NCBI RefSeq assembly: GCF_002210225.1
Contig: NZ_MWUJ01000008.1
Span: forward strand, 95,928 to 159,927
Length of the DNA: 64,000 bases
Direction of reading: 5' to 3'
Source: Geofilum rhodophaeum
GTDB taxonomy: Bacteria > Bacteroidota > Bacteroidia > Bacteroidales > Marinilabiliaceae
Positions within the stretch are counted from its first letter, which is position 1, and each line of letters starts with the position of its first letter. Position numbers and translations under genes: made by a program. Below the pieces are notes generated by a model that made no database searches, had not been told where the DNA came from, and saw only the letters and a list, made by a program, of their open reading frames with translations. Shown piece after piece: positions 54,662 to 63,022 of this stretch.

Positions 54662-55468
54662 ATGAAATACACCCGCGTTCTTAGCATAGCCGGAAGTGAC
54701 CCCAGTGGAGGCGCCGGCATTCAGGCCGATCTCAAAACCCTGTCGGCTTGCGGCTGCTTTGCCACCACCGCCATCACAGCCATCGTAGATGAAAATACCG
54801 TAGGCGTGTATGGGGTCCACCCGGTACCCATCGATTTTGTAAAAGGACAAATCAAATCGGTCCTGGACGACATTGGTACCGATGCCATAAAAATTGGCAT
54901 GCTGCATTCTTCCGAATTGATTCGGGCCGTTAAAGAAGTACTGCTGCCCTACCAAATCCGCAACATTGTTCTGGATCCGGTAATGGTGGCTACTTCAGGA
55001 GGCAAACTGCTGATGGACGAGGCCATAGCCACCTTGAAACATGAGCTGCTGCCTATGGCCCGGGTAATAACGCCCAATATCCCGGAAGCCGAAATCCTCC
55101 TCGGTCGCAAAATATCACAACAGACCGACCTGCCGGGCGTTGCCAAAGAACTCTCACACAAAGGCACGGTCTCCGTATTGCTGAAGGCCGGTCATTTTTC
55201 CGACGAAGAGCTGGTGGATATTTTCTACAATGCAGAAACAGATGAGACCATAGAATTGCCGTCCCCGCGCATCGCCACCAATAACACCCACGGAACCGGC
55301 TGCACCCTCTCGTCGGCAGTGGCTGCCTTTCTGGCGCAGGGCTTAGCCCTTAATGAAGCCATCGTCAAAGCCAAAAACTTCATACACAGCGCCATTGTCG
55401 AAGGTGCGCGTTATCAAATCGGAAAAGGAAACGGACCAGTCCACCATTTTCACGCCTGGTGGAAATAA
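54662..55468 (+). CDS. thiD: Hydroxymethylpyrimidine (phosphate) kinase
   Basis: Phosphorylates hydroxymethylpyrimidine and then its monophosphate. The product is 268 residues of the ribokinase fold. The substrate motif is LSIAGSDPSGGAGIQADLKT near residue 7, DPVMVATSGGKLL is near 106, and the ATP-site anion hole THGTGCTLSSA is near 210 (Asp equivalent in GTG region, Cys present). It follows tenA by 58 bases and is the last gene of the TPP-controlled operon. Confidence 0.96.
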   Translation: MKYTRVLSIAGSDPSGGAGIQADLKTLSACGCFATTAITAIVDENTVGVYGVHPVPIDFVKGQIKSVLDDIGTDAIKIGMLHSSELIRAVKEVLLPYQIRNIVLDPVMVATSGGKLLMDEAIATLKHELLPMARVITPNIPEAEILLGRKISQQTDLPGVAKELSHKGTVSVLLKAGHFSDEELVDIFYNAETDETIELPSPRIATNNTHGTGCTLSSAVAAFLAQGLALNEAIVKAKNFIHSAIVEGARYQIGKGNGPVHHFHAWWK

Positions 55469-55476
55469 AAGAATTG

Positions 55477-55502
55477 GGCCCAAAAGCCGGGGCTTTTGGG
55501 CC
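55477..55502. terminator. 12-bp hairpin between thiD and the convergent B12 operon
   Basis: GGCCCAAAAGCC, loop GG, GGCTTTTGGGCC, with no T run. It lies in the 41-base space between convergent operons and probably serves both. Confidence 0.65.
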
Positions 55503-55509
55503 TCAAGAT

Positions 55510-56085
55510 CTATCTCCTTATCCGACGGAATGGCCTAAGCTTTTCCTCGGTCAATTGGGCTTTATACAATTCGTAGCGCGACAAGGCAAAGAACAGGTCG
55601 GATAAGCGATTGATGTATTTCAGAATGAACTCTTCCACAGGGTCCTCCCTGTGCAAGGTAAACAATCTGCGCTCCGCCGTCCTGAGCGTGGTGCGCACCA
55701 CATGACATAGGGCAGAAACTTCATTGCCTCCGGGTAGAATAAACCAATCATGGGGTTGTGGCATTTCATTCAACATCTCATCGATCCATTGCTCACAAAA
55801 CACCTCGCCATCATCAGGTCGGGCTACGCTGTTTTCCGCTCGTTTGGACGAATGGGTGGCAATGTGCGACATCATATCCATGATGTCGGTCTGAATCTTA
55901 AACAAACCCTTCTGCCAAGGATGATCATCATCCAATTTTGCGCGCAGCAAACCGATAAAAGAATTGGCCTCATCCAATTTGCCATTGCTTTCAATTCTTA
56001 TATCGTCCTTTTTACAGGACATATTTCCAAAGATTTTGGTCAAGCCCTTATCTCCGGTACGTGTGTAAATTCTCATTTTCCTCAA
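55510..56085 (-). CDS. PduO-type cob(I)yrinic acid a,c-diamide adenosyltransferase
   Basis: Attaches adenosine to cob(I)alamin or its precursors to give the coenzyme form. The product is 191 residues; a start at the second ATG (56076) is possible. The N-terminal RIYTRTGDKGLTKIFG carries the ATP-binding loop, GKLDEANSFIGLL is near residue 35, and the arginine-rich helices VVRTTLRTAERRL and NRLSDLFFALSRY are diagnostic of the PduO fold. It is the last gene of the B12 operon and follows DUF4198 by 24 bases, consistent with imported corrinoid being adenosylated at once. Confidence 0.93.
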   Translation of the reverse strand: MRKMRIYTRTGDKGLTKIFGNMSCKKDDIRIESNGKLDEANSFIGLLRAKLDDDHPWQKGLFKIQTDIMDMMSHIATHSSKRAENSVARPDDGEVFCEQWIDEMLNEMPQPHDWFILPGGNEVSALCHVVRTTLRTAERRLFTLHREDPVEEFILKYINRLSDLFFALSRYELYKAQLTEEKLRPFRRIRR

Positions 56086-56109
56086 TTTTAAAATTTCATC
56101 ATCAATAAT

Positions 56110-56904
56110 CTATGGTCTTTTGACTTCCAGGGTCAGGGAATTGTTGTGACTTTCCCAACGGTTGTTGCCGATGTTTTCATGGATGGTAACAAACAAAAGT
56201 ACCAGTCCCGGCTTTTCAGGAATAAAAGTGCAGATCCCCTCCCCATCGGCGAAAATGTTGTTTCGTCTTTGGTTCTCCACGTCGTATAAATCAACGGTGC
56301 TATCCAATACATAGTGCTCATTGTCGTAAGCCACCACCATTCGCGCATAGGCAACTGCTTGTCCGTCGCGCAACACCCTGAACCTCACAGGCTCGCCCAC
56401 TATAAGGGCATTGGGTGGGGACAATGGAATAATCTCCACACCCTGATTCAATGGTCTTGGCGTATAATCGGGCTCGCCTTTGCAGACATAGGTGTCGGCG
56501 CTGCTGAAATACTGAAGCGTTATCTTTTTTCCTGTCACCCTTAAAGTATCGTCCGAAAAGTACTTCTTCCCCTCCTCGGTTTCCACTCCCCGGTATTTGG
56601 GCCCCTTTCGGGGAGCGGCATGTATGCGGTAGGTGCCCGAATCAGCAATAAGCGGTTCCAAATAAACAGCGGCACTGGTTTTTGCAACGGGTGCAACAAT
56701 CGATTGCTCCCCTTTGGGATCAATCAGGTAGTAAGCAGGGGCAAGCATAGCAAAATCGGCCTGGAAAGGATCTTCAGTAAAGGACGACTCGACCTGAAAC
56801 CGACTGTGCAGAACGACAAATTGGTTCGGCTTTAAAAAAGGCACATGGGCGCTAAAAACGACTGCTGCAAGCGCCAATAGAACAGACATAAGGTGTTTTT
56901 TCAT
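56110..56904 (-). CDS. DUF4198 exported protein, possible metal-related accessory
   Basis: The product is 264 residues from the ATG at 56904, with signal peptide MKKHLMSVLLALAAVVFSAH and a periplasmic beta-rich domain. DUF4198 (NikM/NikK-like) proteins often start with an exported His-containing N-terminus just after signal cleavage. Here it reads SAHVPFLKPNQF, so a conserved His follows the likely cleavage site, as in cobalt/nickel uptake partners. The C-terminal strand set is RFRVLRDGQAVAYARMVVAYDN and ...LLFVTIHENI. It lies between btuB and the adenosyltransferase, so a role in corrinoid or cobalt capture is inferred from context. Confidence 0.75.
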   Translation of the reverse strand: MKKHLMSVLLALAAVVFSAHVPFLKPNQFVVLHSRFQVESSFTEDPFQADFAMLAPAYYLIDPKGEQSIVAPVAKTSAAVYLEPLIADSGTYRIHAAPRKGPKYRGVETEEGKKYFSDDTLRVTGKKITLQYFSSADTYVCKGEPDYTPRPLNQGVEIIPLSPPNALIVGEPVRFRVLRDGQAVAYARMVVAYDNEHYVLDSTVDLYDVENQRRNNIFADGEGICTFIPEKPGLVLLFVTIHENIGNNRWESHNNSLTLEVKRP

Positions 56905-56963
56905 AGGAAATAATTTTATCTTCTTAATCAAAACTAATTAGCGATTTGATTTAAACGCTGCAT

Positions 56964-59138
56964 TTAAAAGGAGTAACTGTAAGAGGCCATCAACATACGG
57001 CCCGGCATATTGTAGCCATCTTTTTCGGTGTAGTTTTCGTTGAGAAGGTTTGAAACAGTAACCCCAAAACGGTAGCTTTTAACCGAATACCCCACAGAAA
57101 AATCAAACACCAAATATTCGGGATGCTGTAGAATTTTATCCTTTGCAGTATAGCCCCCACTGGTATAATAGTGCTCTGGCGTCAACCCGGGACGTAACTT
57201 TGAGAAGTTGTCCTTTTCTAATCTGGAACCAAGGTACCTGCCGTGAAGGCGCAGCAAAAAGCCTTTATAATTATCATACACCACACCGAAATTGGCATTG
57301 CTTTTTCTTGCATAAAGCAGGTCACGGCTAACGATACTGTCCTTCCCGGCGCTTGAAACAAAGGATTCATCCACTGTGTTGTTGAACATGTAAGTCCAAT
57401 TGCCATAAAGCTCCAACTTAAATGCATCGCTGAACAAAGCCCCGATATTTGTTGAAGCCATCAGTTCCACCCCATTCATGGCCGAATTGTTGGCATTTTT
57501 ATAAGTGGTCACATCGTAGGCCACCTTGTTCTGGTTCACAACGACTGAATCCAGCGTCGTTTCAATAATCTTGTCGCTGTGTCGGGTGGTAAACCAGGTC
57601 AAATCCAGAAAGAGAAATTTATTGGGCGTTGAATAACTCAGTCCCAAATCAATGGTTGATGAGGATTCGGGCTCTAAGTCGGGATTGCCCATGTAATTCT
57701 TGACCCACCAAAAATCCCAGGCAGCCAGGTATTCAGATACCGCATAAAATCCAGCGACTTTAAAAGCATCGGGCACCGAAAAACCGGTACCATAGCTGCC
57801 GTGCAACTTCAGATTATAAGGCAGTTTATATTGCAGGCCCAGGGAAGGATTTATGGTCTGGTAGTTTTCAGAACCACCGGTTCCCTGGAGCGAGTCGTTC
57901 TGCTCGATATGATAAGAGATGTAGTTGTATCTGAGTCCCCCATTCACATCTAAACCGCCCTTGCTGTAGGTCACTTGCGAAAAAAGGGCCGCCTTGGTAT
58001 TGTTATGATTGGGAGAATAAGGATTGATTGGGCTGGCCTTGCCATTAAACCGGTCCGACGCATAACGATAAACATCCAGATCGGCTCCGGCAAGCACCTT
58101 AAAACCGCCCAGTGAAAAATTATCGTGCATTTTAAAACCGTATTCACGTATGTCGCTGTTAAAAGAAACAAAACTTGTGTCGGAATTATCGGTATAGTTC
58201 GCATTGACTTCCCGGGTAAAATACGGACTGAAATACAAACTGCTCTTTTGCGTCTTACGCATCAAAGTACCATTCCAATTAATTCGGTCAATGTCCTTTT
58301 TACTCTGCCCATAGCTTCCCCAATAATTGCCGGGCGTTTTTATGTCGTTGGCATTGAAATAAATCAAATCAAAACCGGTGCTCCAACTGTCGCTGATGTT
58401 GTAAACATACTGACCATTAAGCTGATTGTACTGCCAGGTGGAATTTTTCATCACATCACCAAACGAAGCCTTGTCCAACATCAGCTTCCCCTTCTCCGAT
58501 AATTTCAGCGCATTGCTCTTTCCAATTCGATAATCGAGTCTTTGTTCATTACGCAGGAACCCAATGCGGAACAACGATCTGGGACTCAAAACTCCGTTAA
58601 CGCTGGCACTCATTTTCAGGTTCCCATAACTGCCATAGCCGACTTCTGCGCTTCCATTGTTCTGCGCAACAGGCTTTTTGGTAATGATGTTGATGACCCC
58701 TCCCATGGCATCAGAACCGTATAAGGTTGAATAGGGACCTTTAATGACCTCAACCCTTTCCACAAGATCCTTATCCAGACAGCTGATGTTGGTGGTGCCC
58801 AAAGGATTGCCATTCAGGAGCAAAAGCGTATAGCTTCGGGCATGGGCACTGGGCGAAAAACCCCGCATGCCAATGGTTGAGGACAAGCCAGGATATTGGA
58901 TGACATCAAGATTTGTAGCAGTTTTAAGCACATCGGCCATATTGCTAGAAGGCAAGGATTGCAACATGCCCTTGTCTATTATTTCCACCTTTTGGGGTAT
59001 GTTCTTTAATTGGGTATTGGCACGGGTGGTAGCCACCACCACCTCATCCAGCTCATACCGCCTGAGTGAATCCTTCTCTTGAGAAAAAGCAGGGTTCGAA
59101 ATAAGGCACAGCATACCCATTAGAAATAAATTCTTCAT
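56964..59138 (-). CDS. btuB: TonB-dependent receptor, probable cobalamin receptor
   Basis: Outer-membrane receptor, 724 residues, with signal peptide ([19 protein letters not shown]). A TonB-box-like start ([11 protein letters not shown]) precedes the plug (about 45-160, [26 protein letters not shown]-type text: [21 protein letters not shown]), followed by a 22-strand barrel ending MASYSYSF. No carboxypeptidase-like leading domain is present, unlike SusC-type receptors, which fits BtuB/FepA-like architecture. It lies downstream of btuF/C/D under the cobalamin riboswitch, and a partial riboswitch copy lies just upstream. Assignment to B12 rests on this context. Confidence 0.85.
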   Translation of the reverse strand: [724 protein letters not shown]

Positions 59139-59192
59139 TTTTTAAAGGTTATAATTTAACAATAAAAGAAGTAGAAACCTTCCTCCCGAAAG

Positions 59193-60014
59193 CTATGATA
59201 GATAGAACCTTGCAGGCCTTCTGGCTTGTCCTGTTTTGTTTGAAACTAAAAAGACCGCAGGATTCTTTGACCTCGGATTTTCCTGTGTAAGTACCTCGGT
59301 CTTATATACATCTTCAATATTTTTAAAATTTAAAATCTCATTAGGCGTTCCTTGCCTGTATAAGGCGCCTGAGCGCATTAATATCAAGTAGTCACAATAC
59401 TCGCTGGCCAAATTCAAATCATGAATAACCATAATTACAGTCAAGCCAGGCGCTTGCGTCAACTGATGTATCAAATTCAAAATCTGCACCTGGTGCGAAA
59501 TATCGAGATGGGAAGTAGGCTCATCCAACAGAAGCAAAGAGGGCTCCTGGGTCAGGGCCTTTGCAATGCTTGCCAATTGCTGTTCGCCACCGCTTAGTTT
59601 CGAGAACTTCTTAGCTCTTAGTGGGTATATCCCGGTCAGTTTCATATATTTCTGAGCAATTTCATAATCCCGCTCAGTTTCAAAAAACTGATATTTCTTT
59701 CGATAGGGAATCCGGCCCATTAAAACATACTCTTCAACGCTGATATCAATGGGTTCTGAAAATTGGGTTACCACAGCAATTTCTTTAGCCCGTTCGGTAT
59801 CTGTAAAACCAGCCAGGTCTTTTCCTTTAAGAAAAACCTGGTTTTCGGGCAGTGCCAGTTCGCCGCTGATGCCTTTAAGAAGGGTTGATTTACCGGAACC
59901 ATTGGGACCGATTATGCCGGTGAGCATTCCTTCCATAACCCTAAAGCTAACATCCACAAGCTGAAAGGCATGGGCATAGCCGTAATTCGCATTCTTAACT
60001 TCTACTAAGTGCAT
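59193..60014 (-). CDS. btuD: ABC transporter ATP-binding protein for cobalamin
   Basis: FecE/BtuD-type ATPase, 273 residues. Walker A is GIIGPNGSGKSTLLKGISG near residues 34-46, the Q-loop is VVTQFSEPID, the signature LSGGEQQLASIAKAL is near 145, and Walker B LLLLDEPTSHLD is near 160. All are intact. It is followed downstream by btuB and preceded by the permease gene with a 4-base gap. The last 13 residues (TGQARRPARFYLS) come from DNA that matches the 3' part of the cobalamin riboswitch, so the natural C-terminus probably ended near FLVSNK. Confidence 0.93.
   Translation of the reverse strand: MHLVEVKNANYGYAHAFQLVDVSFRVMEGMLTGIIGPNGSGKSTLLKGISGELALPENQVFLKGKDLAGFTDTERAKEIAVVTQFSEPIDISVEEYVLMGRIPYRKKYQFFETERDYEIAQKYMKLTGIYPLRAKKFSKLSGGEQQLASIAKALTQEPSLLLLDEPTSHLDISHQVQILNLIHQLTQAPGLTVIMVIHDLNLASEYCDYLILMRSGALYRQGTPNEILNFKNIEDVYKTEVLTQENPRSKNPAVFLVSNKTGQARRPARFYLS
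59208..59238 (-). ncRNA. 3' fragment of a cobalamin riboswitch within the end of btuD
   Basis: On the minus strand this reads CAAAACAGGACAAGCCAGAAGGCCTGCAAGG. It matches the 3' end of the complete riboswitch at 62632-62664 (AGCCAGAAG, CCTGC) with two changes in about 25 bases. The upstream core (GCCACTG, GGAGCTG, GGAATC) is absent; that sequence is coding for BtuD. It lies 70-100 bases before the btuB ATG. Confidence 0.75.
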
Positions 60015-60018
60015 GTTC

Positions 60019-61050
60019 CTAATCCGATTTTAGTTTCTTGCTTAAGGCAGTAATAAAAACTACACCACCCAACATCCCAGTAATAACCCCAATGGGCAAC
60101 TCATTGGGTGCAATAATCGTCCTCGCCAGGATGTCACTCATAATTAAAAAGATCCCCCCTCCCAGAAAAGAAGCCAAAAGGAGCACCCGGTAATCTGTCC
60201 CAATGATACTGCGAACAAGGTGGGGGATAATTAAGCCAACAAAACCAATCACCCCGGAAACCGAAACACTTATTCCGGTAATTACCGAGGCAGTTATAAA
60301 CACCACCTTTATCGAACGATCCGTTTTTACTCCAAGGTGCTTTGCACGAACCTCACCCAGTCGCAAAGCATTCAGCGGAACAACATACAAATAACTGACA
60401 GCCAAACCCAAAACAGAGAAAAACAAGGAGGTGTATATCAAAAATTTATTGGGCTCATTAAGTGAACCCATTATCCAAAAAACGATGCTTTGAATATTCT
60501 CAGCCGTTGTAACGGACATAAAAAACAGCATGGCCGAAGAAGCGATAAAACTGATCATTACTCCAATCAAGAGCATCCGGTTAATGTTCAAATTCTTGTT
60601 TCTTTTCGAACTCAGCCGGTAAACCAGAAATATGGAAACAAAAGCTCCAAAAAAACCAGACAAGGGCAACATTAGGGAGGAGACTTTAAAGTGCAGCTCC
60701 AATACAATGCAAATGGCTACGCCCAAAGCAGCCCCACCTGATATGCCCATGGTATAGGGCTCTACTAAAGGATTTCGGTACACCCCTTGCAAAAGGGTTC
60801 CGGCAAGACTTAAAGCCCCACCCACCGAGAATGCCAAAATGGTCCTCGGTATTCTAATATTGTCCAAAACCGCAAATTCGAGTCCCTCTTTCAATCTCAA
60901 ATACCTCAGAATATCAGGCACAGAAATATCCATGTCACCGACCGAAAGAGACAACAGCGCAGCGCAAAGCACCATAGCTATTAAAACCAAAATGGTAACC
61001 AACCAGGTCAACAGCCTGCTGTCTTTCAAAAACATAAACCGACTAATCAT
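60019..61050 (-). CDS. btuC: Cobalamin ABC transporter permease
   Basis: FecCD/BtuC-family permease, 343 residues with about ten membrane helices. Family motifs are PRTILAFSVGGALSLAGTLLQGVYRNPLVEPYTMGISGGAALG near 68-110 and, later, GVIGFVGLIIPHLVRSIIG near 265, which includes the coupling-helix region. An in-frame ATG six codons in is an alternative start. It overlaps the btuF stop by eight bases and ends 4 bases before btuD. Confidence 0.93.
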   Translation of the reverse strand: MISRFMFLKDSRLLTWLVTILVLIAMVLCAALLSLSVGDMDISVPDILRYLRLKEGLEFAVLDNIRIPRTILAFSVGGALSLAGTLLQGVYRNPLVEPYTMGISGGAALGVAICIVLELHFKVSSLMLPLSGFFGAFVSIFLVYRLSSKRNKNLNINRMLLIGVMISFIASSAMLFFMSVTTAENIQSIVFWIMGSLNEPNKFLIYTSLFFSVLGLAVSYLYVVPLNALRLGEVRAKHLGVKTDRSIKVVFITASVITGISVSVSGVIGFVGLIIPHLVRSIIGTDYRVLLLASFLGGGIFLIMSDILARTIIAPNELPIGVITGMLGGVVFITALSKKLKSD

Positions 61051-61861
61051 TAAGGTATTCGGAAATAAGTCTCATGGTTTGCAAGAAGGTTGGAGGGGTG
61101 GGCGTACAAGCCAAATCCGAATCAATAATAAATATCTTATTATTTTTGACGGCATTAAGGTTGTCGAAACTTTCCCAAACCTTCTTTTCTTCTTCCCCAA
61201 CAATTCCCATGGTAACGACAAAAATATAATCCGGATTTCGGGCAATCACAGCCTCTCTCGAAAGTGCTCCCCTTGCCAGGTTTTCCGCAACATTGGTGGC
61301 ATTGGCAAACAAGATGTAATCATTCATAAAGGAACTCGGAATCACAGCATATAGAGGATCGGCGCCAATTTGAATAAAGACTTTCTTATTAACGCTGCTC
61401 GTTGCGGCAAGCAACTTTAATTCTTCAATTTCCTTTTTAATATTAGCCACCTGTTGAACGGCATCCTGTTCTTTCCCGAGGAGTTTTCCCATCTCAACAA
61501 ATTGCGAACAAACCCCTGCAAACGAATTGGGCGTAGGAAAAACCTCAACACGTATATTGAACTTCCTCAACATCTCAATATACTCCGGGTTGGTAATGGA
61601 GGTTGCAAGCACCAGGTCAGGCTTTAAACCAACAATTCTCTCGACATTAACAGTTACCATCGAAGCAACTACCGTTTTATCGTCCTCTTTCGCCTTATGG
61701 CAATAACTGGTGCAAGCAACCAAACCAGATTGTGCGTTCAGATAATAAATATTCTTTGTTAAAGATGGAGCTAAGGAAACCACCCTCGAATATTGTTGGG
61801 CATTGGCCATGGTAAAAAACGCAAGCCATGCAGCCAACAAAAAGATTTTTTGGCCTTTCAT
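61043..61861 (-). CDS. btuF: Cobalamin ABC transporter substrate-binding protein
   Basis: Periplasmic binding protein of the BtuF/FhuD class III fold, 272 residues. The signal peptide is MKGQKIFLLAAWLAFFTMANAQ. The N-terminal lobe has RVVSLAPSLTKNIYYL and VNVERIVGLKPDLVLATS near 70-90, joined by a long helix to the C-terminal lobe (VFIQIGADPLYAV, ILFANATNVAENL). No lipobox is seen, so it is free periplasmic. It overlaps btuC by eight bases and follows the COG2102 gene by 6 bases. Confidence 0.88.
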   Translation of the reverse strand: MKGQKIFLLAAWLAFFTMANAQQYSRVVSLAPSLTKNIYYLNAQSGLVACTSYCHKAKEDDKTVVASMVTVNVERIVGLKPDLVLATSITNPEYIEMLRKFNIRVEVFPTPNSFAGVCSQFVEMGKLLGKEQDAVQQVANIKKEIEELKLLAATSSVNKKVFIQIGADPLYAVIPSSFMNDYILFANATNVAENLARGALSREAVIARNPDYIFVVTMGIVGEEEKKVWESFDNLNAVKNNKIFIIDSDLACTPTPPTFLQTMRLISEYLND

Positions 61862-61867
61862 TATCGA

Positions 61868-62515
61868 TCATTTTAAAGGTAAGAAAACATGATAATCCTT
61901 CTCGTAGGGCGTGCCCTTCTCAAACGCTACAGGATGGGAAAAAAGGGGACCATCGTAGACAAAGGAATGGTACTCCCCATTCTCCGCACATGGGTCGATG
62001 TCCGCAATGGCCGTTATCTCCTTAAAAAAGGGCAGGTCCAATTCGCGACCGACCCAATGTTCACCGAGCTTATTCTTATGGACTGCTACGGTAAGGGCTT
62101 TAAACCCCAGCTCAACGAACTCCATCAAAAGCGCCTGGGTATCATTTTCCCAGAGCGGGAAAATGGGGGCAACATCGAGATCCTCACAAACCCGCTCGAT
62201 CCATTGTCGGTGCTCAACAAGGTAAATATCACCGAAAACACCGACTGTAACCCCCTCTTTCTTAAGCTCATTCACAACCGCCTTAAAGCAGCTCTCATAG
62301 CCCCTGGCATCAACAGCTTGCTGTACAATTGGAAGGTTCATGGCCCGGGCCTGGCTTTGAATAAAACGCTTGTGGATTCCATGTGAACGCGACTGTTCGC
62401 CATCGGCATCACACATGTTTACCAAACATGCCATTTCATGGTCATTGGTCTGAAGATAACGATACACCGCAAGCATGCAGTCTTTACCTCCACTCCAGGA
62501 CGCAAATGCTTTCAT
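61868..62515 (-). CDS. COG2102 (Dph6-like) ATP pyrophosphatase-fold protein in the B12 operon
   Basis: A 215-residue adenine-nucleotide alpha hydrolase-like protein. The N-terminal PP-loop is FASWSGGKDCMLAVY near residue 4-18 (SGGKD). The conserved VGVFGDIYLVEHRQWIERVCEDL near 92 and GELDLPF... GEYHSFVYDGPLF near 185-200 match the diphthine-ammonia ligase/MJ0570 group. In Bacteroidota this family is often found at the head of B12 uptake operons, where its reaction is not known. It is the first gene after the cobalamin riboswitch, followed 6 bases later by btuF. Confidence 0.85.
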   Translation of the reverse strand: MKAFASWSGGKDCMLAVYRYLQTNDHEMACLVNMCDADGEQSRSHGIHKRFIQSQARAMNLPIVQQAVDARGYESCFKAVVNELKKEGVTVGVFGDIYLVEHRQWIERVCEDLDVAPIFPLWENDTQALLMEFVELGFKALTVAVHKNKLGEHWVGRELDLPFFKEITAIADIDPCAENGEYHSFVYDGPLFSHPVAFEKGTPYEKDYHVFLPLK

Positions 62516-62631
62516 AACAAAGATTTTTCACCTCTGAGAAATTCGAAAAACCGCAGAAAAAGCTCCAAAAAGCGCGCTCATAACAGTGATTCAAAACTTT
62601 TCTCCCGAAGTTTGAATGAATAAATTACCTT

Positions 62632-62825
62632 TTGGCAGGTCTTCTGGCTCGTCCTGTTTTGAGGCCTTCCCATTCCGAAACATCGGAACAGTGGCAAGAG
62701 TATCTCAAAACATCCCTGTTTACACAGGAAAATGGACTTACAGCTGCGGGTACAGCTCCGGAATTTTCATTTCACTGAAGCACCGGATTCCCATTTTAAG
62801 GTTTTTCCTGAAAAGGAAAAATCCA
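62632..62825 (-). ncRNA. Cobalamin riboswitch
   Basis: On the minus strand, in order: GGGAATCCGGTGC (about 62793-62781), GGAGCTGTACCCGCAGCTGTAAG (62759-62737, shown in short parts), GCCACTG (62695-62689) and the closing AGCCAGAAGACCTGCC (62649-62634). These are the canonical B12-box elements. It is 117 bases upstream of the COG2102 start and controls the seven-gene B12 operon. No clear T-run terminator follows, so control may be translational. Confidence 0.95.
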
Positions 62826-62836
62826 CCAAAACGATG

Positions 62837-62844
62837 CGAAGATA
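62837..62844 (-). promoter_or_regulatory. -7 box for the B12 operon
   Basis: On the minus strand it reads TATCTTCG, one base from TAnnTTTG, just ahead of the riboswitch. Confidence 0.4.
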
Positions 62845-62996
62845 GATATTTCTGTTTGGTAATGATACCAGAACTACATTATTTTTTCACCTCAATTTCA
62901 TAGGTTCCGGGCAGAACTTCAAAAACAAACTTTCTCCACCCAACAACTTAACCACAACTTAACCCTTCCCTAAAGGGGGGGGTAACCTGCTTATGG

Positions 62997-63004
62997 TACT
63001 TTTG
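62997..63004 (+). promoter_or_regulatory. -7 box upstream of the gdpD fragment
   Basis: TACTTTTG matches TAnnTTTG, 18 bases before the ATG at 63023. Between 62845 and 62996 no further feature is recognised. Confidence 0.45.
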
Positions 63005-63022
63005 GCTACCAAAATATAAGCA

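Noticed and set aside
59193..59480. Complete second cobalamin riboswitch before btuB
   Set aside because: Only the 3' end is recognisable; GCCACTG, GGAGCTG and GGAATC core parts are absent and the upstream bases code for BtuD.
62616..62903. Plus-strand open frame of 95 codons
   Set aside because: It is antisense to the cobalamin riboswitch and has no protein-like features.
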